From a virus: a stretch of DNA of 25,904 nt. The notes under the pieces were generated by a model, which saw nothing but the letters and a program-made list of their open reading frames with translations, searched no databases and had not been told where the DNA came from. This document shows, piece by piece, positions 6,087-14,022 of the stretch; within the stretch, counting starts at the first letter, position 1, and every line of letters begins with the position of its first letter. A program made the translations under genes and the position numbers. The stretch spans positions 1-25,904 of the IMG/VR virus record IMGVR_UViG_3300026518_000054, one strand, 5' to 3'.

Positions 6087-9000
6087 TTACATTAATTTTT
6101 TAAGTTCTCTAACTAATTCTTCCGCAACATTTTTATTTGTGCTCATTTTATAGCTTTTTTTTCCTAAATTCAAATTCACATCAACGCTATCTCTTGCAAT
6201 ATTTCCGCTATTACCTAAATTTCCTATATAACCGCCTGTTTGAAATTTTGGAAGTTTTAGTCCGTTAAGTTTAGAAAATAAATCAGCCCCAAAATGATTA
6301 ACTGCTTCTTTCCTTATAACAAATTCCCCGTCTTCAAGTAAAGCTAGATTTCTATCACCGCCTCCGTATCCTGGGAGTTTTCCGCCTGTTTGTAATTGTA
6401 ATAAACCTCCTGTCTGGAATTTTGGTAAATGTTCTTTTAAATATTCACTTGAAATATCTTTCACGACATTATCTGGTAATTTATAATTACCACCAAAAGT
6501 TCTATAACTAAAATTTGTAGGAATTTCTTTTGCTAATTTATTATTTCTAATTCCAAAAGCATTCTCTAAAAAAGCATACCCGTTCGGGTTCATATTCTCC
6601 ATAAAAATACCAGTCGCTCTCCCGCTAAATATGCTGCCTTGCCCGTAATAAAATTCTTGTTCTCTTTTAATTATCCTTTGTATATATTTATTAAATTTTG
6701 CTTGTATTTCATTATTGTTTATTGTTTTTAGATTATTCAAACTAGTATAAAATTTATTCAATTTATCTAAATTAATGCTTTCTTCCAATCCATTAAAATC
6801 ATCGGCATTTAATCCAAAATCACTTAATTTATTACTAATTTTATTTTTAATATTTTCTACTTCTTGCAAATAATCGTTAAAATATTTAATTTTATTGCTA
6901 ACATTTTCAAGTATTTTTTGTTTTTCTTTATTTAATAAATTAAGTTTATTATTATCAGTAACAACATTATTTTTTTTAGCTTCCAAGTTTAGTTCAAATT
7001 GTTTCTCTTGTTCTTGCGTTAAAACTTTACCTTTTACGCTGTTTTTAAATTCACTATATTGTTTTTCATCTCCAGTTACTTTTTCCGCTTGTTTAGTTAT
7101 TTTTTCTTTTTCTATTTTTAAGCTGCTTATTAAATTAAAAACCTCATTGCTTTTATCAAACACGCCGCCTTTTTTAAATGTTTCGGCTAACTGCTTTAAA
7201 CTTTCTATCAAATCATCAATTTTAGATAAATCAATATCAGCCCCATTATTTTGATTTTCCATATCATTTAAAGTGTTTTTTAAATCTTTAGTTATTTTTT
7301 GAGGGTTCCCTGCTTGGACTATTCCGCCCGTTGCAAATTTTGGAAGTAACTTGTTATTTAAAGCATATAAAAAACTATCTCCGTAATGAGTCACGGCATC
7401 CCTTTTAATTACAAATTCTCCCCTTGTTAAAAGTGCCGGGACATCATCGCTATCGTGCGGGTCATATCCTGCTATCCTGCCGTTTTGTCTTTTAAATTCA
7501 ACATCTCCGCCCGTTGCTCTTTTTAAAGGCATAATACCGCCCGTTGCTTTTGTGTGCACTTCACGGATATAAATAGTGTGTGTGCTACTTGTATTCATTC
7601 CATTAAGGCTTTCTATTTTGTTTTCAACCTGCCCTATATTTGGAAGTTTTACGCTGTGTCTGCTTTGTGTAGGCTTTTTAAGTTTATTTATTTCACTTTC
7701 TGCTTGTGCTCCATTTGCTCTAATTTTAAAAACTTTTGTTTTTCCTGTGAGTTTATCTGTTATTTCTAAAATACCAGCAATTTTATTTTTAGCTTCACTT
7801 GTGTCCGCTTCAACTTTTGCCGTTATTTTTTTACTTTCAAATTGTTTTGTCTCATTATTTACTTTTTGTTTTGCTTCACTTGTGTCTGCTGTTACTTTAA
7901 TTTTTTTTGGGCTTTTAATTTGATTGTCTAAATTTTTAATCTCCTTATCAAGATTTTTAATTTCAGTTAAAGCCCCGCTTGTATCGATAGTTACTTTTTT
8001 ACCTGTCATAATTTGTATCATCTGTTTTTCTAAATTCAAGCGTTGCACTTCTAATTTTAATTGCTCTTTTGTGGCTTCTAACTGTGCCTTTATAAGTCTT
8101 ATTTTATTATTATAGGCATTAATTGCATTTTGTTTTTCTTTTGCATAATAAGTATTTGTTAAACTCTCCAATTTTTTTAGATTTGCTATCGCAACATTAT
8201 TTGCCTGTTCTTTTGTAACAACCACCCGCCCGTTTTCTTTTATTTCTTTATTACTTATTCGTGAAATAAGGCTTGAATATTGAGACATATAGCTTTTAGC
8301 TAATTGAAAATTACCTGCTTCAAGTGCTTCTTTTGCAAGTGCATATTTTTTATCCGCTCTTTCTTTTATCATCACATATTTTTGATATTCACTCGCTCCG
8401 CTCATTTGAAGATTTTTAATTCTATCTTCTATGTTTCCTATTGCTAAAATACGCTCATTCTCTAAATTTTTAAGGCGTGCATTTAATTGTTTTTGTAGTT
8501 GCACTATTCTATCCGTAAGGCTTTTTTCCTTTGCTTCAAGTTTATTTATTGTGTTTGTGTGCTCTCTTATTCTTGTTTGGTATTCTTTCCTAAATGTAGC
8601 TATTTCCTTTAAAGCATATATCTTTTTGATTTTTGCTTTTGCTTCTTCAAATTGTGTTGTAAGTCCTAAAATTCTCCTTGCACGATTAATTTCATCTTGC
8701 ATTCCTTGTTTTTGTGTGCTGTTAACTTGTTCTAACTTTAATAATTTTTTGTTAAGTTCTTTCAAATAATTTTGTTGTGCCTGTGTTAAAACATAAAGCG
8801 TTTTCGTATATTTTTTAGCGTTTAGATTTTTAGCTTCAAAAGGCTTTGTTTCTTCTACTTTTTTAAGTTCTTTTTCAAGTATTTCGTGTCTTTCAGTTAA
8901 GATATCTAATTGTCTCTTATAATTTTTTATCCTATCAATACCGAAAATTTTGTCTTGTAATTTGTTATACCAACTATAATCATTTATTTTATTTTTAAAT

Positions 9001-10637
9001 TCTTTAATTAAATTTTCAGTATTTTTTAAATTGTCTTTAATCTTTTTTGTCATTTCTTTTATTTCATTTGCTGTCGCTGTTAAAACACCCCTTTTTGCCA
9101 TATGTGAGTATAAGTCGTTAAAAGTATTTTTAAAATTATTGTTATTTGTTATAGCTTTTTCGGTTGTTTCGTTAAATTTATCTAATTCACTTTGAAACTC
9201 ATTAAGTGCATATATAACACCCATTAATGCGGCAAGTATACTCCCAAGAACCATTGTCGTGACGCTCAATCCCATAATAGCCGTTTTTAATGCAATAAAT
9301 GCCTCTTTTAATTTTTTAACACCTTTTATCATACTTTTCATTTTAAATACTGCTTTTGTTCCAAACACACCTTCTAAAATTGCTTTTAATTTCACAAATC
9401 CATAAATTGTTATTGCAAGTTCTCCTAATGTTTGTATAAGTGCTTTATTATTTTTGTAAAATTCCGTCCCCGCATTAACCGCCTTTGTTAAATCTTTTAT
9501 CATTGCTGTTAAAACGGGTAACAAATCGTGCCCGATTGTTTGTTGCAATTTATCCAGACTTGACATTAAACTTCTCCAAGCTCCTAAAAGGTTATCTTGC
9601 ATTTCCTGTGCTATTCTTTTACTTAATCCGGCTGAGTTATCTATATGATTTAATAAATTTTGGTAAGCCCCGCTCATTGAATTTATTAACACGATAGCGT
9701 CTTTTAAATGTTCTTGACCGAAAATAGTAGCTAAAACTCTTAATCTTTGTTGATTTGTTAAACCTTTTAATTTATTTTTAAAAAGCATTAACACATTTCC
9801 AAGTCCTTTAAAATTCCCTTTGGCGTCATATGCACTAATGCCCAACTCGTTCAAAACTTTTTGTGCCTGTGCTGTCGGCTTTGCTAATCTTGTAAGCATA
9901 CCCGCTAAACCAGTCCCAGCCATTGTGCCCTGAATACCTGCATTTCCTAAAATACCTATTGCGGCGGATGTTTCTTGTATGTTTATTTTCATAGCCCTTG
10001 CCTGCGGTGCTACATATTTCATCGCTTCGCCCATTTGCGAAATGTTTGTGTTTGAGTTTGTAATTGTAGCCGTCATAACATCAACCACCTGTTTTGTATC
10101 TTGTGCTTTTAATCCAAAACCAGTTAAAATATTACTTGCAATATCACTTGCTCTTGCCAAATCCATTTGACCTATTGTTGCAAGGTTTAAAACATCTCCT
10201 GTTGCTTTTAAAATTTGATTTGTTTTAAATCCAGCCATAGCCAAATAATTCATTGCTTCCGCTACTTGTCCGCTTGAATAAATAGACGACCCACCTAAGT
10301 CAATAGCTTTTTGCCTTAACTCTTCCATTTGTGCTTTTGTAGCCCCGCTAATAGCCCCTAATTTACTTATACTTGCTTGAAATTCCGCCATATTTCTAAT
10401 AACTTCGCCAGCTCCAAATGCTAAACCTATTTTTAAAGCAAGCCCGGATAATGTTTTTGTTAAATCCTGACTTTTTTTATTTACATCTTGCAAATTTTTT
10501 TCAAATTGTTTTGTTTCTTTGTTTGTTTTATTTTCTTTATTTCCTAATTCTTTTATCTCTTTTTCAAGTGCTTCAATTTTTGCTTTTGCGTCTTTTACTT
10601 CTAATTCTAATTTAACATTTATATTATTTTGTGCCAT
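6087..10637 (-). CDS. Tail tape measure protein (TP901-like)
   Basis: A 1516-residue protein, by far the longest gene, placed right after the tail assembly chaperone pair, as is usual for tape measure proteins. It sets tail length and is thought to leave with the DNA into the cell. Residues 1-65 are coiled coil; about 80-360 match the TP901 core (MAEFQASISKLGAISGATK, then QVAEAMNYLAMAGF and AGIQGTMAGTGLAGMLTRLA). A hydrophobic segment lies near 445-480 (VTTMVLGSILAALMGVIYAL). A long coiled-coil region follows, with a repeated ADTSEAK motif near 940-980. The C-terminal third holds two copies of a Gly-Gly/GEFVI module. It starts 5 bases after the end of the T frame. Confidence 0.95.
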   Translation of the reverse strand: MAQNNINVKLELEVKDAKAKIEALEKEIKELGNKENKTNKETKQFEKNLQDVNKKSQDLTKTLSGLALKIGLAFGAGEVIRNMAEFQASISKLGAISGATKAQMEELRQKAIDLGGSSIYSSGQVAEAMNYLAMAGFKTNQILKATGDVLNLATIGQMDLARASDIASNILTGFGLKAQDTKQVVDVMTATITNSNTNISQMGEAMKYVAPQARAMKINIQETSAAIGILGNAGIQGTMAGTGLAGMLTRLAKPTAQAQKVLNELGISAYDAKGNFKGLGNVLMLFKNKLKGLTNQQRLRVLATIFGQEHLKDAIVLINSMSGAYQNLLNHIDNSAGLSKRIAQEMQDNLLGAWRSLMSSLDKLQQTIGHDLLPVLTAMIKDLTKAVNAGTEFYKNNKALIQTLGELAITIYGFVKLKAILEGVFGTKAVFKMKSMIKGVKKLKEAFIALKTAIMGLSVTTMVLGSILAALMGVIYALNEFQSELDKFNETTEKAITNNNNFKNTFNDLYSHMAKRGVLTATANEIKEMTKKIKDNLKNTENLIKEFKNKINDYSWYNKLQDKIFGIDRIKNYKRQLDILTERHEILEKELKKVEETKPFEAKNLNAKKYTKTLYVLTQAQQNYLKELNKKLLKLEQVNSTQKQGMQDEINRARRILGLTTQFEEAKAKIKKIYALKEIATFRKEYQTRIREHTNTINKLEAKEKSLTDRIVQLQKQLNARLKNLENERILAIGNIEDRIKNLQMSGASEYQKYVMIKERADKKYALAKEALEAGNFQLAKSYMSQYSSLISRISNKEIKENGRVVVTKEQANNVAIANLKKLESLTNTYYAKEKQNAINAYNNKIRLIKAQLEATKEQLKLEVQRLNLEKQMIQIMTGKKVTIDTSGALTEIKNLDKEIKNLDNQIKSPKKIKVTADTSEAKQKVNNETKQFESKKITAKVEADTSEAKNKIAGILEITDKLTGKTKVFKIRANGAQAESEINKLKKPTQSRHSVKLPNIGQVENKIESLNGMNTSSTHTIYIREVHTKATGGIMPLKRATGGDVEFKRQNGRIAGYDPHDSDDVPALLTRGEFVIKRDAVTHYGDSFLYALNNKLLPKFATGGIVQAGNPQKITKDLKNTLNDMENQNNGADIDLSKIDDLIESLKQLAETFKKGGVFDKSNEVFNLISSLKIEKEKITKQAEKVTGDEKQYSEFKNSVKGKVLTQEQEKQFELNLEAKKNNVVTDNNKLNLLNKEKQKILENVSNKIKYFNDYLQEVENIKNKISNKLSDFGLNADDFNGLEESINLDKLNKFYTSLNNLKTINNNEIQAKFNKYIQRIIKREQEFYYGQGSIFSGRATGIFMENMNPNGYAFLENAFGIRNNKLAKEIPTNFSYRTFGGNYKLPDNVVKDISSEYLKEHLPKFQTGGLLQLQTGGKLPGYGGGDRNLALLEDGEFVIRKEAVNHFGADLFSKLNGLKLPKFQTGGYIGNLGNSGNIARDSVDVNLNLGKKSYKMSTNKNVAEELVRELKKLM
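6222..6410 (-). repeat. GEFVI module, copy 2, in the tape measure protein
   Basis: This stretch encodes a Gly-Gly-rich entry (QTGGKLPGYGGGDRN), ALLEDGEFVIRKEAVNHFG, then LNGLKLPKFQTGG. It matches copy 1 at 7325-7540 in order and spacing (Asp, ALL, GEFVI, R, AV, H, G, LN, LPKF, TGG). Confidence 0.75.
7325..7540 (-). repeat. GEFVI module, copy 1, in the tape measure protein
   Basis: This stretch encodes ATGGDVEFKRQNGRIAGYDP, then DDVPALLTRGEFVIKRDAVTHYG and LNNKLLPKFATGG. Such modules are common near the C-terminus of tape measure proteins; here two copies are separated by about 300 residues of mostly helical sequence. Confidence 0.75.
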
Positions 10638-10641
10638 TTTT

Positions 10642-11264
10642 TTAACCTTTATTAAATAGTTTCTTTTGTAATTGCATTAATTCATCTGCTTTTGCTACCT
10701 TAATTTTATCATTTTTAACTGTCTTTTTTTCTTTTATTGTTTTTTCTAAATCATTGAAATATTTTTGAAAATCTTTTATATCTGTTTTAGATACACGGGT
10801 TGCTATTGCTATATTTTTAATAAAATTAATTTCATCTTTTTGGAGTTCTTTTAATGTAAGGATAAAAAAACTAAAAGGATAAAAAAGGTTATTTTTGTGA
10901 TTTTTTGTTATAAGGTAGGATATAGATTTTTTTAATTTTTTTTTACTTCTTTCTGTTCTTCTTCCGTCTTGTTTTCTTTTTCTTCTTCTTCGTCTGTAAT
11001 AAATTTAAAAAGTGTTTTAATAGATTTTTTATAAATACTTAAAGGCAACATTGCAATTTCAATATCTGCTACATTAATACATCTGCTTAAGAACTCCATT
11101 TCAGTCAAAATTCCATTTTGCCAATCTAAGATATCTTTCATTAAAGGTTCTAAAATTATAATATCTTTTTCAATTTCTTCCCGTTCTCTTAAAGACATAT
11201 ATTTTTTAATATATTTAACATCTTCTTTATCAAATTTTTTATAAAAATCATTTAATTGTTTCAT
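10642..11264 (-). CDS. Tail assembly chaperone G-T fusion by -1 frameshift
   Basis: A second frame, -1 relative to the G frame, is open from the A9 run (10936-10944) to a TAA at 10644-10642, just before the tape measure start. It has no ATG near its beginning, so it is best read as the T part reached by slippage. Slipping on A AAA AAA (codons AAA AAA before the G stop AAT TAA) gives about 109 residues of G plus 98 residues of T (207 in all). T begins KLKKSISYLITKNHKNNL and ends QLQKKLFNKG. Programmed -1 frameshifting in this exact position is established for lambda G/GT and many siphoviruses. The coordinates span the joined product; the shift itself lies near 10938. Confidence 0.8.
10932..11264 (-). 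CDS. Tail assembly chaperone, G-like (unshifted product)
   Basis: A 110-residue helical protein with an acidic C-terminus (EEEEKENKTEEEQKE) ending in Lys-Lys-Asn at the slippery A9. It lies between the tail tube gene and the tape measure gene, the place of lambda gpG. Such chaperones hold the tape measure protein and bring tube subunits to it. The sequence is too divergent for a family call by eye; position, size and the frameshift signal carry the assignment. It has a TACAAT -10 box upstream at 11284-11289. Confidence 0.8.
   Translation of the reverse strand: MKQLNDFYKKFDKEDVKYIKKYMSLREREEIEKDIIILEPLMKDILDWQNGILTEMEFLSRCINVADIEIAMLPLSIYKKSIKTLFKFITDEEEEKENKTEEEQKEVKKN
10936..10944 (-). promoter_or_regulatory. 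Slippery A9 of the programmed -1 frameshift
   Basis: The minus strand reads GTAAAAAAAAATTAA: zero frame GTA AAA AAA AAT TAA. A -1 slip at A AAA AAA enters a frame open for a further 98 codons. A purine-rich stretch (AAGAACAGAAAGAAG) just upstream could act as a Shine-Dalgarno-like stimulator. Confidence 0.8.
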
Positions 11265-11270
11265 TTAAAG

Positions 11271-11289
11271 CCTTTTTAATGTAATTGTA
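11271..11289 (-). promoter_or_regulatory. -10 box and RBS before the chaperone gene
   Basis: The minus strand reads GCTACAATTACATTAAAAAGG, then ATG at 11264. The -10 (TACAAT, 11284-11289) lacks a clear -35. Confidence 0.4.
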
Positions 11290-11330
11290 GCAAATTGAAT
11301 ATAAAATAAGGAGAAAAAGAAGAAATAATA

Positions 11331-12089
11331 TTAAGATAACATCTCAATATTATAGTAAGGCTTATCAAGGTCACCTGTGAATAAACATTCTCCATTAAAA
11401 CCAATTTCCATAAATTTATCGGTAGATTTAAGCGTAATATCCCCGTCGCTTTGTAATTGCACTTTGTAAAAAGTGTATTTTGCTTTTGCTCCGTTTTGCG
11501 GGTCGTTTATGAAAATAAGTTGTGCCAATACTTTCGCTTTTTTAACTGCTTCTATTAAATTAATTGTAGCGTCAGCCCAGCTATAAGTTACTTTTAAAGT
11601 AGTATTACTTGCTACCGCTGTAAGCGTTTGTATCATCCCTTCTTCCGGCACTACGATATAATCTGTTCCTTCAACCAATGCAACATCATTTTTTCCGTCA
11701 TTATAAGTCACTTTTGTAACATCGACTTTAACTTTCCCTAATGCAAAATAACTATTTATAGCCCCACTTGTATGCTCTTCATCCGTCACGCTGTTCGCTG
11801 CTTGTGAATTTGTGTTTTGCTCTCCTAACAATGCTAACGTCATCATTTCCGGTGTGATTTCACTCGTATTGAATTTAAGTGTAACTTGTCTATCTTTAAC
11901 CAATTTAAAGTCTGTTCTTTCTTCTTTGCTTTCTGTGTTTTTATGTTCTACATAATCAACTTTTGTATTCATTATAACATTATCAGTTACACCAAAATCA
12001 AACATATCGCCTAATGTAACTCCATCGTCAGCATATCTTTTGATATATAATTTTCCACCACCTAATGTATAACTTTGTTCGTTTGCCAT
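11331..12089 (-). CDS. Major tail tube protein
   Basis: A 252-residue beta-rich protein encoded just before the tail assembly chaperones, the standard place of the major tail protein. It begins MANEQSYTLGGGKLYIKRY and has a tube-like run VDYVEHKNTESKEERTDF, followed by VTLKFNTSEITPEMMTLALLG. These features are common in siphovirus tail tube subunits, which stack in hexameric rings. An inserted domain near 115-175 (VTKVTYNDGKNDVALVEGTD to TLKVTYSW) resembles a small surface sandwich. No sheath gene is present, which agrees with a non-contractile tail. It has its own -10/RBS cassette. Confidence 0.85.
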   Translation of the reverse strand: MANEQSYTLGGGKLYIKRYADDGVTLGDMFDFGVTDNVIMNTKVDYVEHKNTESKEERTDFKLVKDRQVTLKFNTSEITPEMMTLALLGEQNTNSQAANSVTDEEHTSGAINSYFALGKVKVDVTKVTYNDGKNDVALVEGTDYIVVPEEGMIQTLTAVASNTTLKVTYSWADATINLIEAVKKAKVLAQLIFINDPQNGAKAKYTFYKVQLQSDGDITLKSTDKFMEIGFNGECLFTGDLDKPYYNIEMLS

Positions 12090-12094
12090 TTAAA

Positions 12095-12118
12095 CTCCTT
12101 TATTTTTTTATTATTGTA
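12095..12118 (-). promoter_or_regulatory. -10 box and RBS before the tail tube gene
   Basis: The minus strand reads GCTACAATAATAAAAAAATAAAGGAG ahead of ATG 12089; -10 TACAAT at 12113-12118. High expression would fit a major structural protein. Confidence 0.45.
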
Positions 12119-12124
12119 GCATTT

Positions 12125-12298
12125 TTATTTATTATTTTCATTTGTAAAGTTTTTATTGTATTTTTTTATTTCTTCATTCAAATATTTATTTGCTTGCTTT
12201 AATTTTTCTTTATCTTTTTCACATTGCTTCAATTCATTAACCATTTTTTCAAAATCAGCTTTTTCAAGCTCAATTATAATAGCTTTATTTTGTTTCAT
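12125..12298 (-). CDS. Small coiled-coil protein after the spanins
   Basis: A 57-residue protein from ATG 12298 to TAA 12125. It is almost wholly helical and charged, with leucine spacing of a coiled coil (LEKADFEKMVNELKQCEKDK, EKLKQANKYLNEEIKKY) and no membrane segment. It overlaps the end of the o-spanin gene by 14 bases and ends 7 bases before the promoter of the tail tube gene, so it closes the lysis cassette. Its role is unknown. Confidence 0.6.
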   Translation of the reverse strand: MKQNKAIIIELEKADFEKMVNELKQCEKDKEKLKQANKYLNEEIKKYNKNFTNENNK

Positions 12299-12479
12299 TT
12301 ATCTTCTTTACTCTGTATTTAATTGTAAAATGTTTAGTTTTGCTTGTGTTAACTTCAAAAGTCTGTAATTTCGGACACTCTGTTTTCACATAAACATACT
12401 TAACTTTTTCCCCACACCCGCTAAAAACTAATAGTGTGAGTGCCGGCACTAAGATTAATTTTATTGCTTTTAGTCTCAT
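12285..12479 (-). CDS. o-spanin, Rz1-like lipoprotein
   Basis: A 64-residue protein with a basic start, a hydrophobic stretch (LILVPALTLLVFS) and a lipobox-like SGC with the cysteine at residue 22, so it would be lipidated and placed in the outer membrane. The rest is short and basic with FEVNTSKTKHFTIKY strands. Its start is nested in the i-spanin gene (59 bases of overlap in another frame), the classic Rz/Rz1 arrangement. Together with the i-spanin it would fuse inner and outer membranes at the last step of lysis. The residue before SG is Phe rather than the usual Leu, a small departure from the lipobox consensus. Confidence 0.8.
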   Translation of the reverse strand: MRLKAIKLILVPALTLLVFSGCGEKVKYVYVKTECPKLQTFEVNTSKTKHFTIKYRVKKINETK

Positions 12480-12693
12480 TTGTTTCCTTTTTCATTTCCT
12501 TTTTAATCGTTTCCTTTTTAGCTTTTTGATATGCTTGAAATTCTTTAATATTACTCTTAGTTTTTTCCTGAACGATTTTTGTTTGTAAATTTTGCTTTTG
12601 TCTTTTTAAATCTTTATTTGTAGTGTTAATGCTTTGTATATACATTAAGCCTATTAAAAAAATAGCAAATATAGTTAAAAGTAAATAGGTCAT
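12421..12693 (-). CDS. i-spanin, Rz-like
   Basis: A 90-residue protein with an N-terminal membrane segment (about residues 3-20, YLLLTIFAIFLIGLMYI), followed by a long charged coiled coil (TTNKDLKRQKQNLQTKIVQE to KKEMKKETNETKSN), the usual form of the inner membrane spanin with its periplasmic rod. It overlaps the holin gene by 4 bases and the o-spanin gene by 59. Spanins imply a host with two membranes. Confidence 0.8.
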   Translation of the reverse strand: MTYLLLTIFAIFLIGLMYIQSINTTNKDLKRQKQNLQTKIVQEKTKSNIKEFQAYQKAKKETIKKEMKKETNETKSNKINLSAGTHTISF

Positions 12694-13070
12694 TTTGCCT
12701 CCTTTTCTTTTTTTAACTCGTTTAAAAGTTCATCTGAGCCAAACTTATCCGCAACAAAAATTTTAAACTGATATAAAGCCACATTTCCCTCTTTTGCTAA
12801 AAATCCGGATATTGCAACCGCTAATAATTCATTAAGTCCGTATCCTACCAGTCCTATATAAACAATTAAACTAATACTTCCTACGCTTATGGCGTCAAAA
12901 ACGATATGTGAAACAATAACAAAAAATAACTTTTTTTTACTATGTTTTCCACATTTATCCTTATTCATTACACAATATTTCTTCGTATTAAAAATAGCAC
13001 CTATAAACGATAAAACGGCTACCAATATAACACTAAAATGATTAATGTTGTTCCAATCTTTATTAATCAT
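12690..13070 (-). CDS. Holin candidate (three membrane segments)
   Basis: A 126-residue protein from ATG 13070. Membrane segments lie near 12-27 (FSVILVAVLSFIGAIF), 48-72 and 78-93 (LNELLAVAISGFLA), and the tail is charged (KKEKEAK). Size, topology and a place just before the spanins fit a class I-type holin; the third segment and the following KEGNVALYQ resemble LydA-like phage holins. I chose 13070 rather than the upstream ATG 13124 because AAAGG lies seven bases before it, whereas the longer start would overlap the preceding gene by over 50 bases. The holin times lysis by opening the inner membrane. Confidence 0.7.
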   Translation of the reverse strand: MINKDWNNINHFSVILVAVLSFIGAIFNTKKYCVMNKDKCGKHSKKKLFFVIVSHIVFDAISVGSISLIVYIGLVGYGLNELLAVAISGFLAKEGNVALYQFKIFVADKFGSDELLNELKKEKEAK

Positions 13071-13072
13071 CT

Positions 13073-13444
13073 CTAAACCTTTATACTTTTTGGAATTGTC
13101 CCGCTTATTGCTTTGTTTTTCCAAAAATAATAATCTCCAAAATTAACAACCGCTTTATGAAAAACTTTTGCTAATTGTTTATAATAAAATCTTTTAAAAC
13201 CTTTCAACTGGTCGCACACTAAATTCATATTATAAGCAAGTAACCTGTCCGCTATCCTTTTATCGTTCTCATTCTGTCCCTTATTGTATAAATAATCGTG
13301 TATATTGCAACATTCTTTAAAATATTTTTGAGGAATTAAAAAGTTAAATTTTCCGCCCCTACCCCCGCAACCGTTGCAAATTTTATCTTTTTCTTCCTGT
13401 GTAAGTTTCCAATATTCTACGGGGGCATACACTCTAACATTCAT
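13073..13444 (-). CDS. Phospholipase A2-like protein in the lysis cassette
   Basis: A 123-residue protein with the hallmarks of a secreted-type phospholipase A2 core: a glycine loop NGCGG (24-28) like the calcium loop, then CCNIHDYLY (45-53), which holds the catalytic His-Asp pair (H49, D50), and AD (65-66) with a second helix (IADRLLAYNMNLVC). This matches the family motif CCxxHDxxY closely. No signal peptide is visible, so it would reach membranes through the holin or from the cytoplasm. It overlaps the upstream gene by 4 bases and starts the holin-spanin block, so it may help to break the membranes, or be carried in the virion. Activity is inferred from motifs only. Confidence 0.6.
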   Translation of the reverse strand: MNVRVYAPVEYWKLTQEEKDKICNGCGGRGGKFNFLIPQKYFKECCNIHDYLYNKGQNENDKRIADRLLAYNMNLVCDQLKGFKRFYYKQLAKVFHKAVVNFGDYYFWKNKAISGTIPKSIKV

Positions 13445-14022
13445 AAATAAAACCTTGGATAATTTGGCTCTCTTTTTTCATTTATAGCCTGTTTTAATTC
13501 CTTTTTACAATTAATTACCCAAGTAACCCTAATTCCTAATTTTAATAATTGCAAAATAGGCTCTTTGTCTTCATCTGTAATTTTATTTTCTGTAAGTATC
13601 TCTTCAAAAGTTTTGCCTTGCAAAAACTCAGTAACGGCATTTACTAATTGCAATTCAATATTTTTGTAATTTTTAGCTTTTAATAAAGTTTCAAAATAAA
13701 CCTTGTCGGATACATCGCTTTGCTGTTTTACAGGCGGATAAAAAGTATAAATATAATTTTCAAGCTCCTTGTATTTATCCTCTATCCATTTTTGCTCTGT
13801 TCTTATTTTATCAATAATTAAATTGCCTTTTGTATTATATTTGTAAAACACTTCACTAAAACTTCTTTTTTCAGTTTTAGGAATTTTTGGCAAATCCCAA
13901 ATACTTAATTTAATAAATTTAATTTTACCGCCTTCTTGTGCTTTTAAGAACTTATCTTCATTTCTTTTGATTAAATTAATCTTATATAAAAGATTGTTTT
14001 TTATTCTAAATATCATTTTCAC
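13441..14022 (-). CDS. Unknown protein, possible fibre chaperone
   Basis: A 193-residue soluble, basic protein. The middle is helical and charged (IIDKIRTEQKWIEDKYKELE, IELQLVNAVTEFLQGKTF); the ends contain beta-like stretches. I recognise no family. It overlaps both neighbours by 4 bases and directly follows the LamG fibre gene, which is where tail fibre assembly chaperones often lie; that is the only support for such a role. Confidence 0.55.
   Translation of the reverse strand: MKMIFRIKNNLLYKINLIKRNEDKFLKAQEGGKIKFIKLSIWDLPKIPKTEKRSFSEVFYKYNTKGNLIIDKIRTEQKWIEDKYKELENYIYTFYPPVKQQSDVSDKVYFETLLKAKNYKNIELQLVNAVTEFLQGKTFEEILTENKITDEDKEPILQLLKLGIRVTWVINCKKELKQAINEKREPNYPRFYL

Noticed and set aside
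6895-10615. Several plus-strand frames within the tape measure gene
   Set aside because: They give Phe/Leu/Ser/Cys-rich products opposite a Lys/Glu-rich coiled-coil gene and lack ribosome binding sites, so they are shadows.
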